From assembly GCA_023390415.1 (NCBI GenBank), contig JAEWCW010000053.1:1-24453 (forward strand): a DNA stretch of 24,453 bases, read 5' to 3'. The position numbers were made by a program, and so were the translations under genes. Within the stretch, counting starts at the first letter, position 1, and the number at the start of each line of letters is the position of its first letter. The DNA comes from Pseudomonadota bacterium (GTDB lineage: Bacteria; Pseudomonadota; Alphaproteobacteria; Sphingomonadales; Sphingomonadaceae). This document shows positions 1-9,108 of this stretch, one piece after another. Below the pieces are notes generated by a model. The model searched no databases, was not told where the DNA came from, and was given only the letters and a program-made list of their open reading frames with translations.

Positions 1-987
1 CTCGCCAACCTCCGCGCGGCCGACACCCGCCTGCGCATGCTCCAGGGCGAGCGACTGAGCTTCGTCGAGGAGGCCCAGGGCCTGTTCGGAGTGACGCCGG
101 AAATCCGTCCGCTTTCCGATTATGACGCGGTCGTTGCGCGGATCGACCGGCTGCTCCCCGGAGGCGGTCCGCTCAACGAGCGGGTCGAGGCGTTCCAGAG
201 CCGCTTCACCATCCCCGCCGACCGGCTCGATCCGGTGATGCGGGCATCGATCGCTGAGTGCCGCCGCCGCACCGCCGCTCACATCGATCTTCCCGAAGGC
301 GAGCAGTTCACGCTTGAGTTCGTCACCGGAAAGAGCTGGTCCGGCTACAATTGGTACCAAGGCAATTATCGCAGCCTCATCCAGGTCAATACCGACCTTC
401 CGGTGAGGATCGGGCGCGCCGTCGATCTCGGCTGCCACGAAGGCTATCCCGGCCACCATGTCCACAATGCGCTGATCGAGCGGCACCTCGCCCGCGGCCG
501 CAACTGGACCGAATATATGCTCTACCCGCTCTATTCGCCCCAGTCGCTGATTGCAGAAGGCTCGTCCAATTACGGCTACGAGCTCGCCTTCCCGGGCGAC
601 GAGCGGCTCGCCTTCGAGCGCGCCTCCCTCTACCCGCTCGCCGGCGTCCCCGCCGAAGGGGCCGAGCGCTATATCGAGCTTCAGGAGGCGATGCAGGATC
701 TTTCCGGCGCGCGCTTCACCATCGCCCGCGATCTCCTCGAAGGGCGGATCGACCGGCCGACCGCGCTCGCGCTCACCCAGCGTTACCAGCTCGTCTCCGC
801 CCAGCGCGCAGAGCAGCTGCTCGCCTTCACCGAGCAATATCGCTCCTACGTGATCAATTACGGCCTCGGCCGGGAGATGGTCGCCGCCTATATCGAGGCG
901 CAGGGGTCGGACCAGACGACGCGCTGGGAGGCGATGGAGCGGATCCTCTCGGAGCCGACCCTGCCGTCGGACCTGCTCCGCCGTTAG
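1..987 (+). CDS. DUF885-like metallopeptidase-fold protein, C-terminal part (5' end outside window)
   Basis: The frame is open from the first base of the window and stops with TAG at 985-987, so only the last 328 residues are present. The part seen contains CHEGYPGHHVHN (about residues 145-156 of this fragment), an HE...GHH motif typical of DUF885 proteins, followed about 40 residues later by an IAEGSSNYGYELAF segment whose glutamate is a plausible third metal ligand. DUF885 members are thought to be zinc-dependent peptidase-like enzymes, and many are secreted. The N-terminus and any signal peptide lie outside the window, so location cannot be judged. The gene converges on the minus-strand gene at 991 with only three bases between the two stops. 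The family call is fairly firm; the substrate is unknown. Confidence 0.8.
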   Translation, partial: LANLRAADTRLRMLQGERLSFVEEAQGLFGVTPEIRPLSDYDAVVARIDRLLPGGGPLNERVEAFQSRFTIPADRLDPVMRASIAECRRRTAAHIDLPEGEQFTLEFVTGKSWSGYNWYQGNYRSLIQVNTDLPVRIGRAVDLGCHEGYPGHHVHNALIERHLARGRNWTEYMLYPLYSPQSLIAEGSSNYGYELAFPGDERLAFERASLYPLAGVPAEGAERYIELQEAMQDLSGARFTIARDLLEGRIDRPTALALTQRYQLVSAQRAEQLLAFTEQYRSYVINYGLGREMVAAYIEAQGSDQTTRWEAMERILSEPTLPSDLLRR

Positions 988-990
988 GGC

Positions 991-1500
991 CTAGCGCGGC
1001 GCGTCCTTGTCGGGACCGGTGCGGAAGATGGTCTCGCGCGCATAGCGAATCTCGCGGATCGCGACTGCTGTGGTCGCGCCCCATACAAGGTGCGCGCCGA
1101 TCATCAGTGCATTGCGCCGCGCCGGATGTTTCGTCGCGGGCTCGAGTGTGCCGACGGCCGGAATCCAGCCCATATAGCTCGCCACCCAGACGACGGTGCC
1201 GGCGAGCGCGCCGCCGCGTCGGCTCGGGTCGGGATTGAGCGCGGCCATCACCGCACCCACCGCAGCGCCGTACATGAAATGGGTGATCGTGGTGACGTCC
1301 TTGGCGGTCTCGTCCTCGAGCTCGACGCCCAGTTGCTCCGACCCGCTGTCGATGATCTCGCGCGGCGTGAGCGGATAGCGTTCCCTCGCCGGCAGCCTGC
1401 GGTGCATCCGCCGCATCGCCGCGGTCATCGTCAGCGTCCCGACGAAGCCGGCGATAGCGCCGATCAAAAGCCGGCTGGAGAGGCGGGGCTCGCGCTTCAC
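991..1500 (-). CDS. Small integral membrane protein, DUF1440/YagU-like
   Basis: The product is 169 residues and starts at GTG 1500, whose GTGA overlaps the TGA stop of the upstream gene. The frame stays open upstream of 1500, but that part is arginine- and histidine-rich antisense-like sequence lying over the DUF2269 gene, so I reject the longer start. An N-terminal hydrophobic helix (LLIGAIAGFVGTLTMTAAM) is followed by a conserved-looking RYPLTPREI segment, a second hydrophobic stretch (THFMYGAAVGAVMAAL), VVWVASYMGWIPA, and a final HPARRNALMIGAHLVWGATTAV helix. The layout resembles small inner-membrane proteins of the DUF1440/YagU type, but the family name is tentative. It is the last of three overlapping genes that may continue the exporter operon. 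No catalytic residues are recognised. Confidence 0.72.
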   Translation of the reverse strand: MKREPRLSSRLLIGAIAGFVGTLTMTAAMRRMHRRLPARERYPLTPREIIDSGSEQLGVELEDETAKDVTTITHFMYGAAVGAVMAALNPDPSRRGGALAGTVVWVASYMGWIPAVGTLEPATKHPARRNALMIGAHLVWGATTAVAIREIRYARETIFRTGPDKDAPR

Positions 1501-1982
1501 AGGGCCAGCCACGGAAGGTCTGGGCGCCGGATCATCAGCCAGAAGATGGCGAGGACCGCGGCGAAGGCGGGAAAGCCGAAGGCGAACCAGGTCCGGAAAA
1601 GCCTGTGATAGCGCGCCGGAAGGGCAACCCCCGTTTCGGCCGCCGCGCGCGCCAGGTTCCGCATCTCGCTCTGCATCCACACCACCGGCAACCAGAAAGC
1701 TCCGGTCACGAGATAGAGGAGGATCGACGCGACGATCCAGCCCTCTCCGAGCGAATAGCCGACGGTGCGCGCCAGCAGCAGCCCCGTGATCGGCTGGGCG
1801 ACGACCGCGGTCGCCGTGAACAGATAGTCCGCGATCACGACGATCCGCGCGGTCGCGGCGACGGTGCGTGCGTCGCCCGTGCGGTGCGCCATCAGCATGA
1901 AGAAGGCGATGCCCGCGCCGGTGCCGAGCAGGATCGTGGCGCCGATCACGTGGAGGAATTTCAGGACGAAATATTCCGTCAT
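1497..1982 (-). CDS. DUF2269 family integral membrane protein
   Basis: This 161-residue protein starts at ATG 1982. A strong ribosome-binding site (GGAGGAG) sits a few bases upstream, and the ATG overlaps the TGA of the preceding gene (ATGA). The open frame extends further upstream, but the ribosome-binding site and overlap fix this start. There are four hydrophobic segments: FLHVIGATILLGTGAGIAFFML, the region around LFTATAVVAQPITGLLLA, WIVASILLYLVTGAFWLPVVW, and FAFGFPAFAAVLAIFWLMI. The early histidine in KFLHVIGA and the pattern of helices match DUF2269, a family of unknown function often found next to NAD(P)-binding/DoxX-like proteins, as it is here. It probably sits in the inner membrane with the products of its two overlapping neighbours. 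Confidence 0.82.
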   Translation of the reverse strand: MTEYFVLKFLHVIGATILLGTGAGIAFFMLMAHRTGDARTVAATARIVVIADYLFTATAVVAQPITGLLLARTVGYSLGEGWIVASILLYLVTGAFWLPVVWMQSEMRNLARAAAETGVALPARYHRLFRTWFAFGFPAFAAVLAIFWLMIRRPDLPWLAL

Positions 1983-3271
1983 CTCTCCTCCAGGATGGCA
2001 AGGCAGACGAGGTTCAGCGCAAGGATCGGCCAGATCTTCATCATCGGCCCCAGGGGATCGGCCCACAAGGCCGGGAGCAGGAGCGTCCCTGAAGCGATGT
2101 AGAAGAGCGAGACCAGGAGGGCGAGGATCAGGCCCGGCTTCGTCGTCCGCCGCCAGAGGATCATCGCACCGATCAGGATGTCGACGAGGGCGCCGGCAAT
2201 CGTGCTGAGCTCAGCGAGGGCCGCACCGTCGGTCCGCGCCATCGTTGCCACCGCCTGCGCGTAGCCTGGGCCGAGCGATATCAGACCGGTCATGATCCAG
2301 AACAAGGCGAAGATCCCGATCGCCGCCGGCTTCAGCAGATAGAGGCGCGAGAACCAGCGTTCCTGCACCGACGCCGGTTCGGCGGCGAGCGCCTCGGCGA
2401 GGCGCTGGGGCTGGATGCCGGTCGCGGCCGTCCACGCGCCCGCATCGCCGGCGGCGCCGCGGACGATCTCGCGGCGCGCGCTCGACCGGATCGGCGGCCG
2501 CCAGCCCAGCCATCCGATCAGGTCACCCACCCGATAGGCCGCGCCCATCGCCCAGCTTGGGAGCGTGACGAGCCGCGCGGGCTTCCAGCCGAACCAGCTT
2601 CGATAATGCGCGATCACCTCCTCGAAAGTGAGGTGCTCCGGCCCGGCGAGGTCGAGCGCCACCCGCGCCGGTGCATCGGCGCGCACCGTCATGGCCACGG
2701 TCTCGGCGACGTCGTCGAGCTGGACGATGTCGAGCAGCCCCGCATCGGGCGTCCGCGGCAGCACGGGGAGGGTCGAGAGCGCACGGAACAGAGCGCTTCC
2801 GCCATAGGCCTGGCGTCCGACCACGACCGAAGGGCGAAGGATCACCCAGTCGAGCCCGCTCGCCTCGAGCGCCGCGTCGCCCTCGCTCTTGGTCCTCGAA
2901 AATGGGGTGATCCCGCCCTTGTCTACGCCCATTGCCGAGACCTGGACGACGCGCCGCACCCCCGCTTGTTCGCAAGCGCGCCAGAGCGCGGCCGGGGCAC
3001 GGCTATGCACGGCCGAGACGCTGTCGTGCGCGCCGTCCTGGAGCGCGCCGGCGCAGTTCACGACCGCGTCGACCCCGCCGAGATGCGGGAGCCAATCCTC
3101 GGCCCGCGAGACGTCCCGCAGGTCCAGCTCGATGCACCGACCGACCGGAAGGCGCCGCGCGTCCGACCCGATCCGCCGTGCAACGCCCACCAGATCGTAC
3201 CCGTCGCGCGCCAGCCGCGCCGCGACCGCGGAGCCGATCAGTCCGGTCGCGCCGAGGATCAGGATCGCCAC
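1979..3271 (-). CDS. NAD(P)-binding Rossmann protein fused to a DoxX-like membrane domain
   Basis: The 430-residue product starts at GTG 3271, with GAGG just upstream. The N-terminus (ILILGATGLIGSAVA) carries the GxxGxxG dinucleotide-binding loop of extended/atypical SDR proteins. It is followed by VVNCAGALQDG, a VVQVSAMGVDKG strand and WVILRPSVVVG, typical of NmrA/epimerase-like folds. Residues from about 305 to the end form four hydrophobic helices (for example KPAAIGIFALFWIMTGLISLG) resembling the DoxX-like domain. The architecture suggests a cytoplasmic NAD(P)H-binding domain tethered to the membrane, perhaps a redox partner of the two small membrane proteins encoded downstream. Its stop overlaps the DUF2269 start. 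It begins only 16 bp after the second exporter permease, so co-transcription is plausible. The substrate is unknown. Confidence 0.85.
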   Translation of the reverse strand: MAILILGATGLIGSAVAARLARDGYDLVGVARRIGSDARRLPVGRCIELDLRDVSRAEDWLPHLGGVDAVVNCAGALQDGAHDSVSAVHSRAPAALWRACEQAGVRRVVQVSAMGVDKGGITPFSRTKSEGDAALEASGLDWVILRPSVVVGRQAYGGSALFRALSTLPVLPRTPDAGLLDIVQLDDVAETVAMTVRADAPARVALDLAGPEHLTFEEVIAHYRSWFGWKPARLVTLPSWAMGAAYRVGDLIGWLGWRPPIRSSARREIVRGAAGDAGAWTAATGIQPQRLAEALAAEPASVQERWFSRLYLLKPAAIGIFALFWIMTGLISLGPGYAQAVATMARTDGAALAELSTIAGALVDILIGAMILWRRTTKPGLILALLVSLFYIASGTLLLPALWADPLGPMMKIWPILALNLVCLAILEER

Positions 3272-3287
3272 GCCGGCCTCACTAGCA

Positions 3288-5780
3288 TCATTCGTAGCGC
3301 AAGGCCTGGACCGGATTGGTGCGCGCGACTCGAAGCGCGTGGCCGGCGACGGTCCCGACCGCGATCGCCAGCGCCGCCGCGCCCGCGATCAGGAAGGGCA
3401 TCGGGGTCAGCGCGATGCGCGCGTCGAAGCCGTTCAGCCAGCTCCGCATCGCCCACCAGGCGACCGGCCAGGCGATCAGATTGGCGACGATCACAGGCCG
3501 CGCGAACTGCCACGCGAGCAGCTTCACGATGTCGCGGCCGCGCGCGCCGAAGGCCTTGCGGATTCCGATCTCCTTGGTGCGCCGGTCCGCGGTGAAGGCG
3601 GCGAGCGCGAACAGGCCGAGGCAGGCGATGACGATGGCGAGCGCTGCGAAGCCGGCGAAGGTCTTCGCCCGCGCAGTCTCGCGCTCATAGAGAGCAGCGA
3701 GCCGCTGATCGGCATGGGCGGCCTCGAACGGGACATCGGGCGCGAGGCTCCGCCAGACCTCGCCGATCCTGCGCCGCACCGCCTCTGGATCGGCGCCGTC
3801 ATGGCGGACGACGATATTGTTGTAGATTTTGCGGTCGAAGAAAATCTGCGGCTCGGCCGGTTCGCGGGCGGAGCGGAAGCGGCCGTTGGCAACCACACCG
3901 ACGATGGTCGAGGGCACGAGGCCTGCGTCGGCGCCGAACATCGCAACGCCGATCGTCCGGCCGAGCGCGGCCTGAGGATCGGCGAAGCCGAGCTGACGCA
4001 CGGCCTCCGCATTGACGACGATGTTCGCCCCGCGTGCGATCAGTGCCCGCTGCCCCGCCAAAAAGGCCTCCTCCGGATCGAGCGGAACGGAGGAATCGTC
4101 CAGCGCCTGGTCGCGCGAGAGGCCGCGGCCGGCGAGCAGGGGGAGCCGCATCGTCGCGAAAAACTCGGGCGAGACGCTGTAGAAGCCCAACACGGCCGGC
4201 TCCGCGCGGCCCGGCAGCCGGACGTTGGTGGTGAGCGCGCCGTCCATCGCCACCGCTAGGTTGGAGCCGGCGACGCTCTCTACGCCGGGAATGCGGCCGA
4301 TCTGCCGGATCAAGGTCTCGGTCTGGGGGATGATCGCGGCGCGATTGGCATTGGCGACTTGGATCAGGTCGTTGCGATCGAAGCCCAGTTCCGCCGTCCG
4401 CGCGAACCTCGTCTGCGCAGCGACGACGAGCGTGCAGGCGATGAGCCCGATCGAGACCGCGAACTGCGCGACCACAAGCACCGCCCGCAGGCGGCCGGTA
4501 CCGATCGGCTCGGCGCTCGATCGGTTCGCCTTGAGGACCTCCGCCGGCCGGTAGCGCGAGAGGTAGAAGGCCGGGTAGAGGCCACCGGCGATCCCGACCA
4601 CCATCCACAAAGCGATCACCGGCATCAGCAGTCCGCCGGTTCCGAGCCAGCGAGTCTCGAGTTCGGCGTCGAGGAACGCCGACAGCCACGGCAAGGCGAG
4701 CTCGAGAATCAGCAGGGCGAGGAGCACGGCGATCCCGGCGATCAGCATCGATTCGGCCAAGAACTGGGCGATGAGCTGCCCGCGCGTCGCGCCCAGCACC
4801 TTGCGCAGCGAGACTTCGCGGGCGCGCTGGCTGCCGCGCGCGGTGGCGAGATTGACGAAGTTGATCGCCGCCATGCCGAGGATCAGAAGCGCCACGATCG
4901 CGAAGGTGAGCAGGGTCGGGCGATCGTTGCCCGGCCGGCTCGCGACCCCCGGCGCGCCGCTCAGGTGAACATCGTGGAGCGCGACCAGCCGCCAGTCGTA
5001 GCGATCGCCCTCGCGCCGCATCTGGCCGGCGACCTCGACCGGCGGGATGGTCCGTTCCCAGGCGGGCAGCCGCGCCTCGACCGCGCCGATGTCGGCGCTC
5101 GGCCGCAGCTTCAGATAGACCATGCTTCCGACGCAGGCCCAGCCGCATTCCGCTCGCTCTTCCGGATCGATCCGGCCGACGATCGACAAGTCCATGTGGC
5201 TGTTGCGCGGCAGGTCTTCGAAAACTCCGGTGACGCGCAGCACCTTCTCCTCGCCGCGGCGCACAGCGCGGACGGTCCGCCCGATGATGTCGATCCCGCC
5301 GAAATGGTTGAGCGCCGCGTTCCGGCTCAGCACCAGGGCATCGGGCGCGGCGAGCGCCGTCTTCCGGTCGCCCCGGAGGAAGGGCAGAGCGAGCACGCGG
5401 AACAGGCTTTCGTCCGCAAGCACCATCGGCGCGAAGCGGGGCTCGGCCCCGCCCTCATGAACGAAGACGGGTGTCGCCTCGTCGATCCGGACGATCGCTT
5501 CGATCTCGGGGAAGGCGCGGGCAAGGCTGTCGGCCACCTCGCCATGCACATATTGATCGAGCGGCGATTCCGAATCCTCCGGGTCGGCGCTCACCGTCTG
5601 CACTTGGTAGACGCGCGCGGAGTCCGGCACCCAATTATCGTAGCTGGTCTCGTAGCGGACGTAGATCAGGAGGAAGAGGCAGGCGGCGAGGCCGATGGCG
5701 AGGCCGAAGACGTTGATAGCGGCGAGGCCGGGCTTGAGGGCCAGGGCCCTCAGCGCGACCGACAGATAATGACCCCACAT
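3288..5780 (-). CDS. MacB/FtsX-type ABC transporter permease (second of a tandem pair)
   Basis: This 830-residue protein has the layout of large MacB-like permeases. A first membrane helix near residues 20-40 (INVFGLAIGLAACLFLLIYV) precedes a periplasmic core domain. A first FtsX block follows at about 285-420 (LLTFAIVALLILGMAAINFVNLATAR, with RGSQRAREVSLRKVLGATRGQL), then a second periplasmic domain. The last FtsX block is near 705-820 (ERETARAKTFAGFAALAIVI, with RRTKEIGIRKAFGARGRDI). The two R-K-x-x-GA segments are the cytoplasmic coupling regions that touch the ATPase. It has the same length and layout as the permease encoded just upstream, so the two look like a duplicated gene pair acting as a heterodimer or as alternatives. 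Substrates of this family include peptides, lipoproteins and drugs; nothing here identifies one. The ribosome-binding site is weak. Confidence 0.92.
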   Translation of the reverse strand: MWGHYLSVALRALALKPGLAAINVFGLAIGLAACLFLLIYVRYETSYDNWVPDSARVYQVQTVSADPEDSESPLDQYVHGEVADSLARAFPEIEAIVRIDEATPVFVHEGGAEPRFAPMVLADESLFRVLALPFLRGDRKTALAAPDALVLSRNAALNHFGGIDIIGRTVRAVRRGEEKVLRVTGVFEDLPRNSHMDLSIVGRIDPEERAECGWACVGSMVYLKLRPSADIGAVEARLPAWERTIPPVEVAGQMRREGDRYDWRLVALHDVHLSGAPGVASRPGNDRPTLLTFAIVALLILGMAAINFVNLATARGSQRAREVSLRKVLGATRGQLIAQFLAESMLIAGIAVLLALLILELALPWLSAFLDAELETRWLGTGGLLMPVIALWMVVGIAGGLYPAFYLSRYRPAEVLKANRSSAEPIGTGRLRAVLVVAQFAVSIGLIACTLVVAAQTRFARTAELGFDRNDLIQVANANRAAIIPQTETLIRQIGRIPGVESVAGSNLAVAMDGALTTNVRLPGRAEPAVLGFYSVSPEFFATMRLPLLAGRGLSRDQALDDSSVPLDPEEAFLAGQRALIARGANIVVNAEAVRQLGFADPQAALGRTIGVAMFGADAGLVPSTIVGVVANGRFRSAREPAEPQIFFDRKIYNNIVVRHDGADPEAVRRRIGEVWRSLAPDVPFEAAHADQRLAALYERETARAKTFAGFAALAIVIACLGLFALAAFTADRRTKEIGIRKAFGARGRDIVKLLAWQFARPVIVANLIAWPVAWWAMRSWLNGFDARIALTPMPFLIAGAAALAIAVGTVAGHALRVARTNPVQALRYE

Positions 5781-5839
5781 GCCCCGGCGACGCCCCCTTC
5801 TCCCCGGGCCAAGCTAGCAGCGGGGGCGGCGGCTCGCCA

Positions 5840-5874
5840 GCGGCAGAAGGGCTCCTTTCGGACCCTCCTGCCGC
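5840..5874 (-). other. Long hairpin between the two permease genes
   Basis: On the minus strand this starts 10 bases after the stop of the first permease. A 12-bp stem (GCGGCAGGAGGG against CCCTTCTGCCGC, one G-U pair) encloses TCC-GAAA-GGA, a short inner stem with a GAAA tetraloop, plus one unpaired G. No T-tract follows, so it is not a classic terminator. It may stabilise the 3' end of the upstream message, cause partial termination, or lower expression of the second permease. The structure is read directly from the sequence; its role is inferred. Confidence 0.5.
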
Positions 5875-5883
5875 CAGCTGGGG

Positions 5884-8385
5884 TTACTCGTAGCGAAGCG
5901 CGTGGATCGGATTGGCGCGGGCCACCTTCATCGCATGGCCGGCAATGGTGCCGATCGCGATCACCAGGGCGACGACTCCGGCCAGGATGAACGGCGTCGG
6001 GCCGAGGTCGATGCGCGCGTTGAACGTGTTGAGCCAGCCGCGCATCACGTACCAGGCAACCGGCCAGGCGATCAGGTTGGCGATGATCACCGGCTTTGAG
6101 AATTGCCAGGCGAGCAGCCGGACGATGTCGCGTGTACGGGCGCCGAGCACCTTGCGGATCCCGATCTCCTTCGTCCGCCGCTCGGCGGTGAAGGCGGCGA
6201 GGCCGAACAGGCCGAGGCAGGCGACGATCACCGCGAGCAGAGCGAAGCCTGCGAAGGTGCGCGCCCGCGCATCCTCGGCTTGATACAGCTCCACCATCAC
6301 GTCGTCGCTGAAATCGGCGTTGAACGGCACGTCCGAAGCGATCGATCGCCACACCCGCTCGACACCGGCCCGAACCGCCGCCGGATCGCCGTCAAAGCGG
6401 ACGATCATGTGCGTGTGTGGGCCGGTGCGGCTGCTGCTGAACATGATCGGATCGAGCGATTCGCGCAGGGAGCGGAAGCGGGCGTCGCGGACCACGCCGA
6501 TGATGGTGACGGGGACGAGGCCATATTCATTGTCGACCAGTCCCGCGCGCAGGGTCTTGCCGATCGCCTCCTGCGGCGTCCGGAAACCCAGCCGCTGCGC
6601 AGCGAGCTCGTTGATGACGATATTGGTCCCGCGCGCGGCCAGAGCCTGCTGCGTTTCCGCCGAAGGCGGGTAGGGCAGCGACGTATCGTCCATCGGCCGG
6701 CTCTCGTCGAACCAGCGGCCGGCGATGAGGGTCATTCCCATCGCGTCCAGGAAGCCCGTGTCCACCGTATAGGTGCCGATCGTCGTCGGTTCCGAGCGGC
6801 CCGGGACCATCACGCCTGTATTGTTCTGGTTGTCGGTCGCGACTCCGATCGTCGTCCGGCCGACGGCCTGGACCCCGGGCACGCGGCGGGTCTGCTCGAC
6901 GATCGCGTCGGTCTTTCCGAGCAACTGGTAGCGCGAGAGCTCGTCCACCTGGAGGATGTTCTCGCGCCGGTAGCCCGGGTCGACCGTCCGTGCGTAGACC
7001 GTCTGGGCGTAGACCACGGCCGTGCAGATGATGAGGCCGATGGAGACGGCGAACTGGCCGATCACGAGGGCGCTGCGCAGCCGGCCGGTGCCTGGGGTCT
7101 CCGACGAACTCTTGTTCGCCTTCAGCACCGAGGCGGGCTGGAAGCGCGAGATGAAGAAGGCCGGGTAGATGCCGCCGAGAACGCCGACGATCAGCACCAA
7201 GGCGAGCACCGGAAGGCCGATCCCGTCGGCGCCGAAATAGCTGATCTCGATATTGGCATCGACGAAGGCAGCGAAGGCTGGAAGCAGCAGCTCGACCAAG
7301 GCGAGCGCGATCATCATCGCGAATACCGCAATCAGCACCGATTCACCGATGAACTGGACGATGAGCTGCTTCGGAGTCGCACCGAGCACCTTCCTTAGCG
7401 CGACCTCGCGGGCACGCTGGCCGGCGCGGGCGGTGGCGAGGTTGGTGAAGTTCACCACCGCCATGCCGAGGATCAGCAGGGCGATGATCGCGAAGGTGAC
7501 GATCGTCGTCCGGTCGTTGCCCGGCCGCATCGCGCCGTCCTGGGCCTCGCCGAGATGGATGTCGGCGATGTTGACGACGTGCCAGTCCTGCTCGTCGCCG
7601 GCGTTGAAGCGCGCCTCGCCCGCATTTTCGTCGGGGATGGTGCGGCGCTCCCATTCCTGAAGGCCGGCGCGGATCGAATCCGGATCGGCGCCGTCGCGGA
7701 GCTTCAGATAGACCCAGCCGCTCTGGCAGCCCCAGCAGGTCAGGGCTTGCGGAGAATCCGCGTTGAAGGCGACGAAATCGAGCCGCGCGATCGCGGTCGC
7801 ACGCAGGTGCGAGTTGGTCGGGATGTCCTCGAGCACGCCGGTGATCCGGAAATCGCGCGCGACTCCGCGGCTGACCACGGTCATCGTCCGGCCCATCACA
7901 TTCTCGGTGCCGAACCGACGCATCGCCTCGGAACGGGTCACGACGACGGTGCCGACCTCGTCGAGCGCGCCGCGACCACCCTGGGCGAGCGGAAGATCGA
8001 TCACGCGAAGCAGGCTCCCGTCCGTGTAGCGGAAGTCCTCGAGAGTCGTCGCCTCGCCATCCTGCATGAAGACAGGCGAGGAGCCGAATACGTAGACCTC
8101 GCGCTCGATCTGCGGGAAGGCCTGGGCGAGACGCTTGCCGGCGACATAGGGCGTCATCCGGAGGCGATTTTCCTCGCCGGTCTCGCGCGACTGGTACCAG
8201 CTCTGCAGCTGGTAGACATTCTCATGATTGGGGATCCAGCGGTCGTAGCTGGTTTCGTGGCGGACGAAGAGAAGGATCATCAGGCAGGCGGCCATGCCGA
8301 TGGCGAGGCCGGCGATGTTGATGAAGGCGTAGGTCTTGTTCTTGATCAGCGCCCGGATGCCGACGGTCAGATAATTGCGCCACAT
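5884..8385 (-). CDS. MacB/FtsX-type ABC transporter permease (first of a tandem pair)
   Basis: The product is 833 residues. It starts at ATG 8385, preceded by GGGAGCAGG, 27 bp after the ATPase stop. The order is: an N-terminal helix (INIAGLAIGMAACLMILLFV, about 23-42), a periplasmic MacB-like core domain with YQLQSWYQSR, and a first FtsX block (IVTFAIIALLILGMAVVNFTNLATAR, with REVALRKVLGATPKQL). Then come a second periplasmic domain and a terminal FtsX block (FAGFALLAVIVACLGLFGLAAF, with RRTKEIGIRKVLGARTRDI). It shares its layout and many short blocks with the next permease. In MacAB-type systems the permease works with the ATPase in the inner membrane and couples to a HlyD/MacA adaptor and an outer-membrane channel. 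The first two partners are encoded directly upstream; no TolC-like gene is in this window. Confidence 0.93.
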   Translation of the reverse strand: MWRNYLTVGIRALIKNKTYAFINIAGLAIGMAACLMILLFVRHETSYDRWIPNHENVYQLQSWYQSRETGEENRLRMTPYVAGKRLAQAFPQIEREVYVFGSSPVFMQDGEATTLEDFRYTDGSLLRVIDLPLAQGGRGALDEVGTVVVTRSEAMRRFGTENVMGRTMTVVSRGVARDFRITGVLEDIPTNSHLRATAIARLDFVAFNADSPQALTCWGCQSGWVYLKLRDGADPDSIRAGLQEWERRTIPDENAGEARFNAGDEQDWHVVNIADIHLGEAQDGAMRPGNDRTTIVTFAIIALLILGMAVVNFTNLATARAGQRAREVALRKVLGATPKQLIVQFIGESVLIAVFAMMIALALVELLLPAFAAFVDANIEISYFGADGIGLPVLALVLIVGVLGGIYPAFFISRFQPASVLKANKSSSETPGTGRLRSALVIGQFAVSIGLIICTAVVYAQTVYARTVDPGYRRENILQVDELSRYQLLGKTDAIVEQTRRVPGVQAVGRTTIGVATDNQNNTGVMVPGRSEPTTIGTYTVDTGFLDAMGMTLIAGRWFDESRPMDDTSLPYPPSAETQQALAARGTNIVINELAAQRLGFRTPQEAIGKTLRAGLVDNEYGLVPVTIIGVVRDARFRSLRESLDPIMFSSSRTGPHTHMIVRFDGDPAAVRAGVERVWRSIASDVPFNADFSDDVMVELYQAEDARARTFAGFALLAVIVACLGLFGLAAFTAERRTKEIGIRKVLGARTRDIVRLLAWQFSKPVIIANLIAWPVAWYVMRGWLNTFNARIDLGPTPFILAGVVALVIAIGTIAGHAMKVARANPIHALRYE

Positions 8386-8412
8386 GATCCTGCTCCCTTC
8401 GTCTCGCTAGCG

Positions 8413-9093
8413 TCAGGCCGCGCGGCGGCGTTCGACGAGGATCCGGCCGTCGAGCATATTGACGACCCGGCTCGCATAATCGGCATGGGCGGGCGAGTGC
8501 GTGACCATGACGATGGTCGAGCCCTCGGCGTTCAGCGCCTGGAGCATCTTCATCACCTCTTCGCCGTGCTGGGTATCGAGGTTGCCGGTCGGCTCGTCGG
8601 CGAGGATCAGGTTCGGATTGCCAACGAGCGCGCGGGCGACCGCGACGCGCTGCTGCTGGCCGCCCGAAAGCTGGCTCGGCCGGTGCTTCGCGCGGTGCGC
8701 GATTCCGACCTTGTCCATCACCTCGTCCACCCGCCTGCGGCGCTCGGCCGCGGGAACGTCGTGGTAGAGGAGGGCGAGCTCCACATTCTCGCGGACGCTG
8801 AGCTCGTCGACCAGATTGAAGCTCTGGAAGATGAAGCCGATATTCTTCTTGCGGAAATCCGCGAGCTTGGCCTCGGGCAGGCCCGCAACCTCAGTGCCGT
8901 TGAAGACGTAGGAGCCGCTGGTCGGCGAATCGAGCATGCCCATCACGTTGAGCAGGGTCGATTTGCCGCAGCCCGACGGACCCATGACGGCGACGAACTC
9001 GCCGTCCTCGACGTCGAGATTGATCCCGTCGAGAGCGGTCGTCTCGACGGTGTCGGTCCGGTAGACCCGCGACAGATCACGCATGTTGAACAT
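8413..9093 (-). CDS. ABC transporter ATPase, MacB/LolD type
   Basis: The 226-residue cytoplasmic ATPase has every expected motif: Walker A GPSGCGKST (38-46), Q-loop glutamine 90 in FIFQSFNLV, signature LSGGQQQR (142-149), Walker B LILADEP (162-168) followed by TGNLD, and the switch histidine in VMVTHS (199). The length and the SFNL/TGNLD blocks fit the LolD/MacB/FtsE branch, which energises FtsX-type permeases rather than carrying substrate itself. The start at ATG 9093 has GAGGAG eight bases upstream. It lies 15 bp after the adaptor gene and 27 bp before the first permease gene, so it is plainly part of the same operon and would power one or both permeases. Confidence 0.96.
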   Translation of the reverse strand: MFNMRDLSRVYRTDTVETTALDGINLDVEDGEFVAVMGPSGCGKSTLLNVMGMLDSPTSGSYVFNGTEVAGLPEAKLADFRKKNIGFIFQSFNLVDELSVRENVELALLYHDVPAAERRRRVDEVMDKVGIAHRAKHRPSQLSGGQQQRVAVARALVGNPNLILADEPTGNLDTQHGEEVMKMLQALNAEGSTIVMVTHSPAHADYASRVVNMLDGRILVERRRAA

Positions 9094-9108
9094 AGTCGAT
9101 GCTCCTCG

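Noticed and set aside
1501..2001. An open minus-strand frame that would extend the DUF1440-like protein to 336 residues
   Set aside because: Its N-terminal half is Arg/His/Asp-rich out-of-frame sequence over the DUF2269 gene, and the GTG at 1500 with GTGA coupling gives a clean membrane protein.
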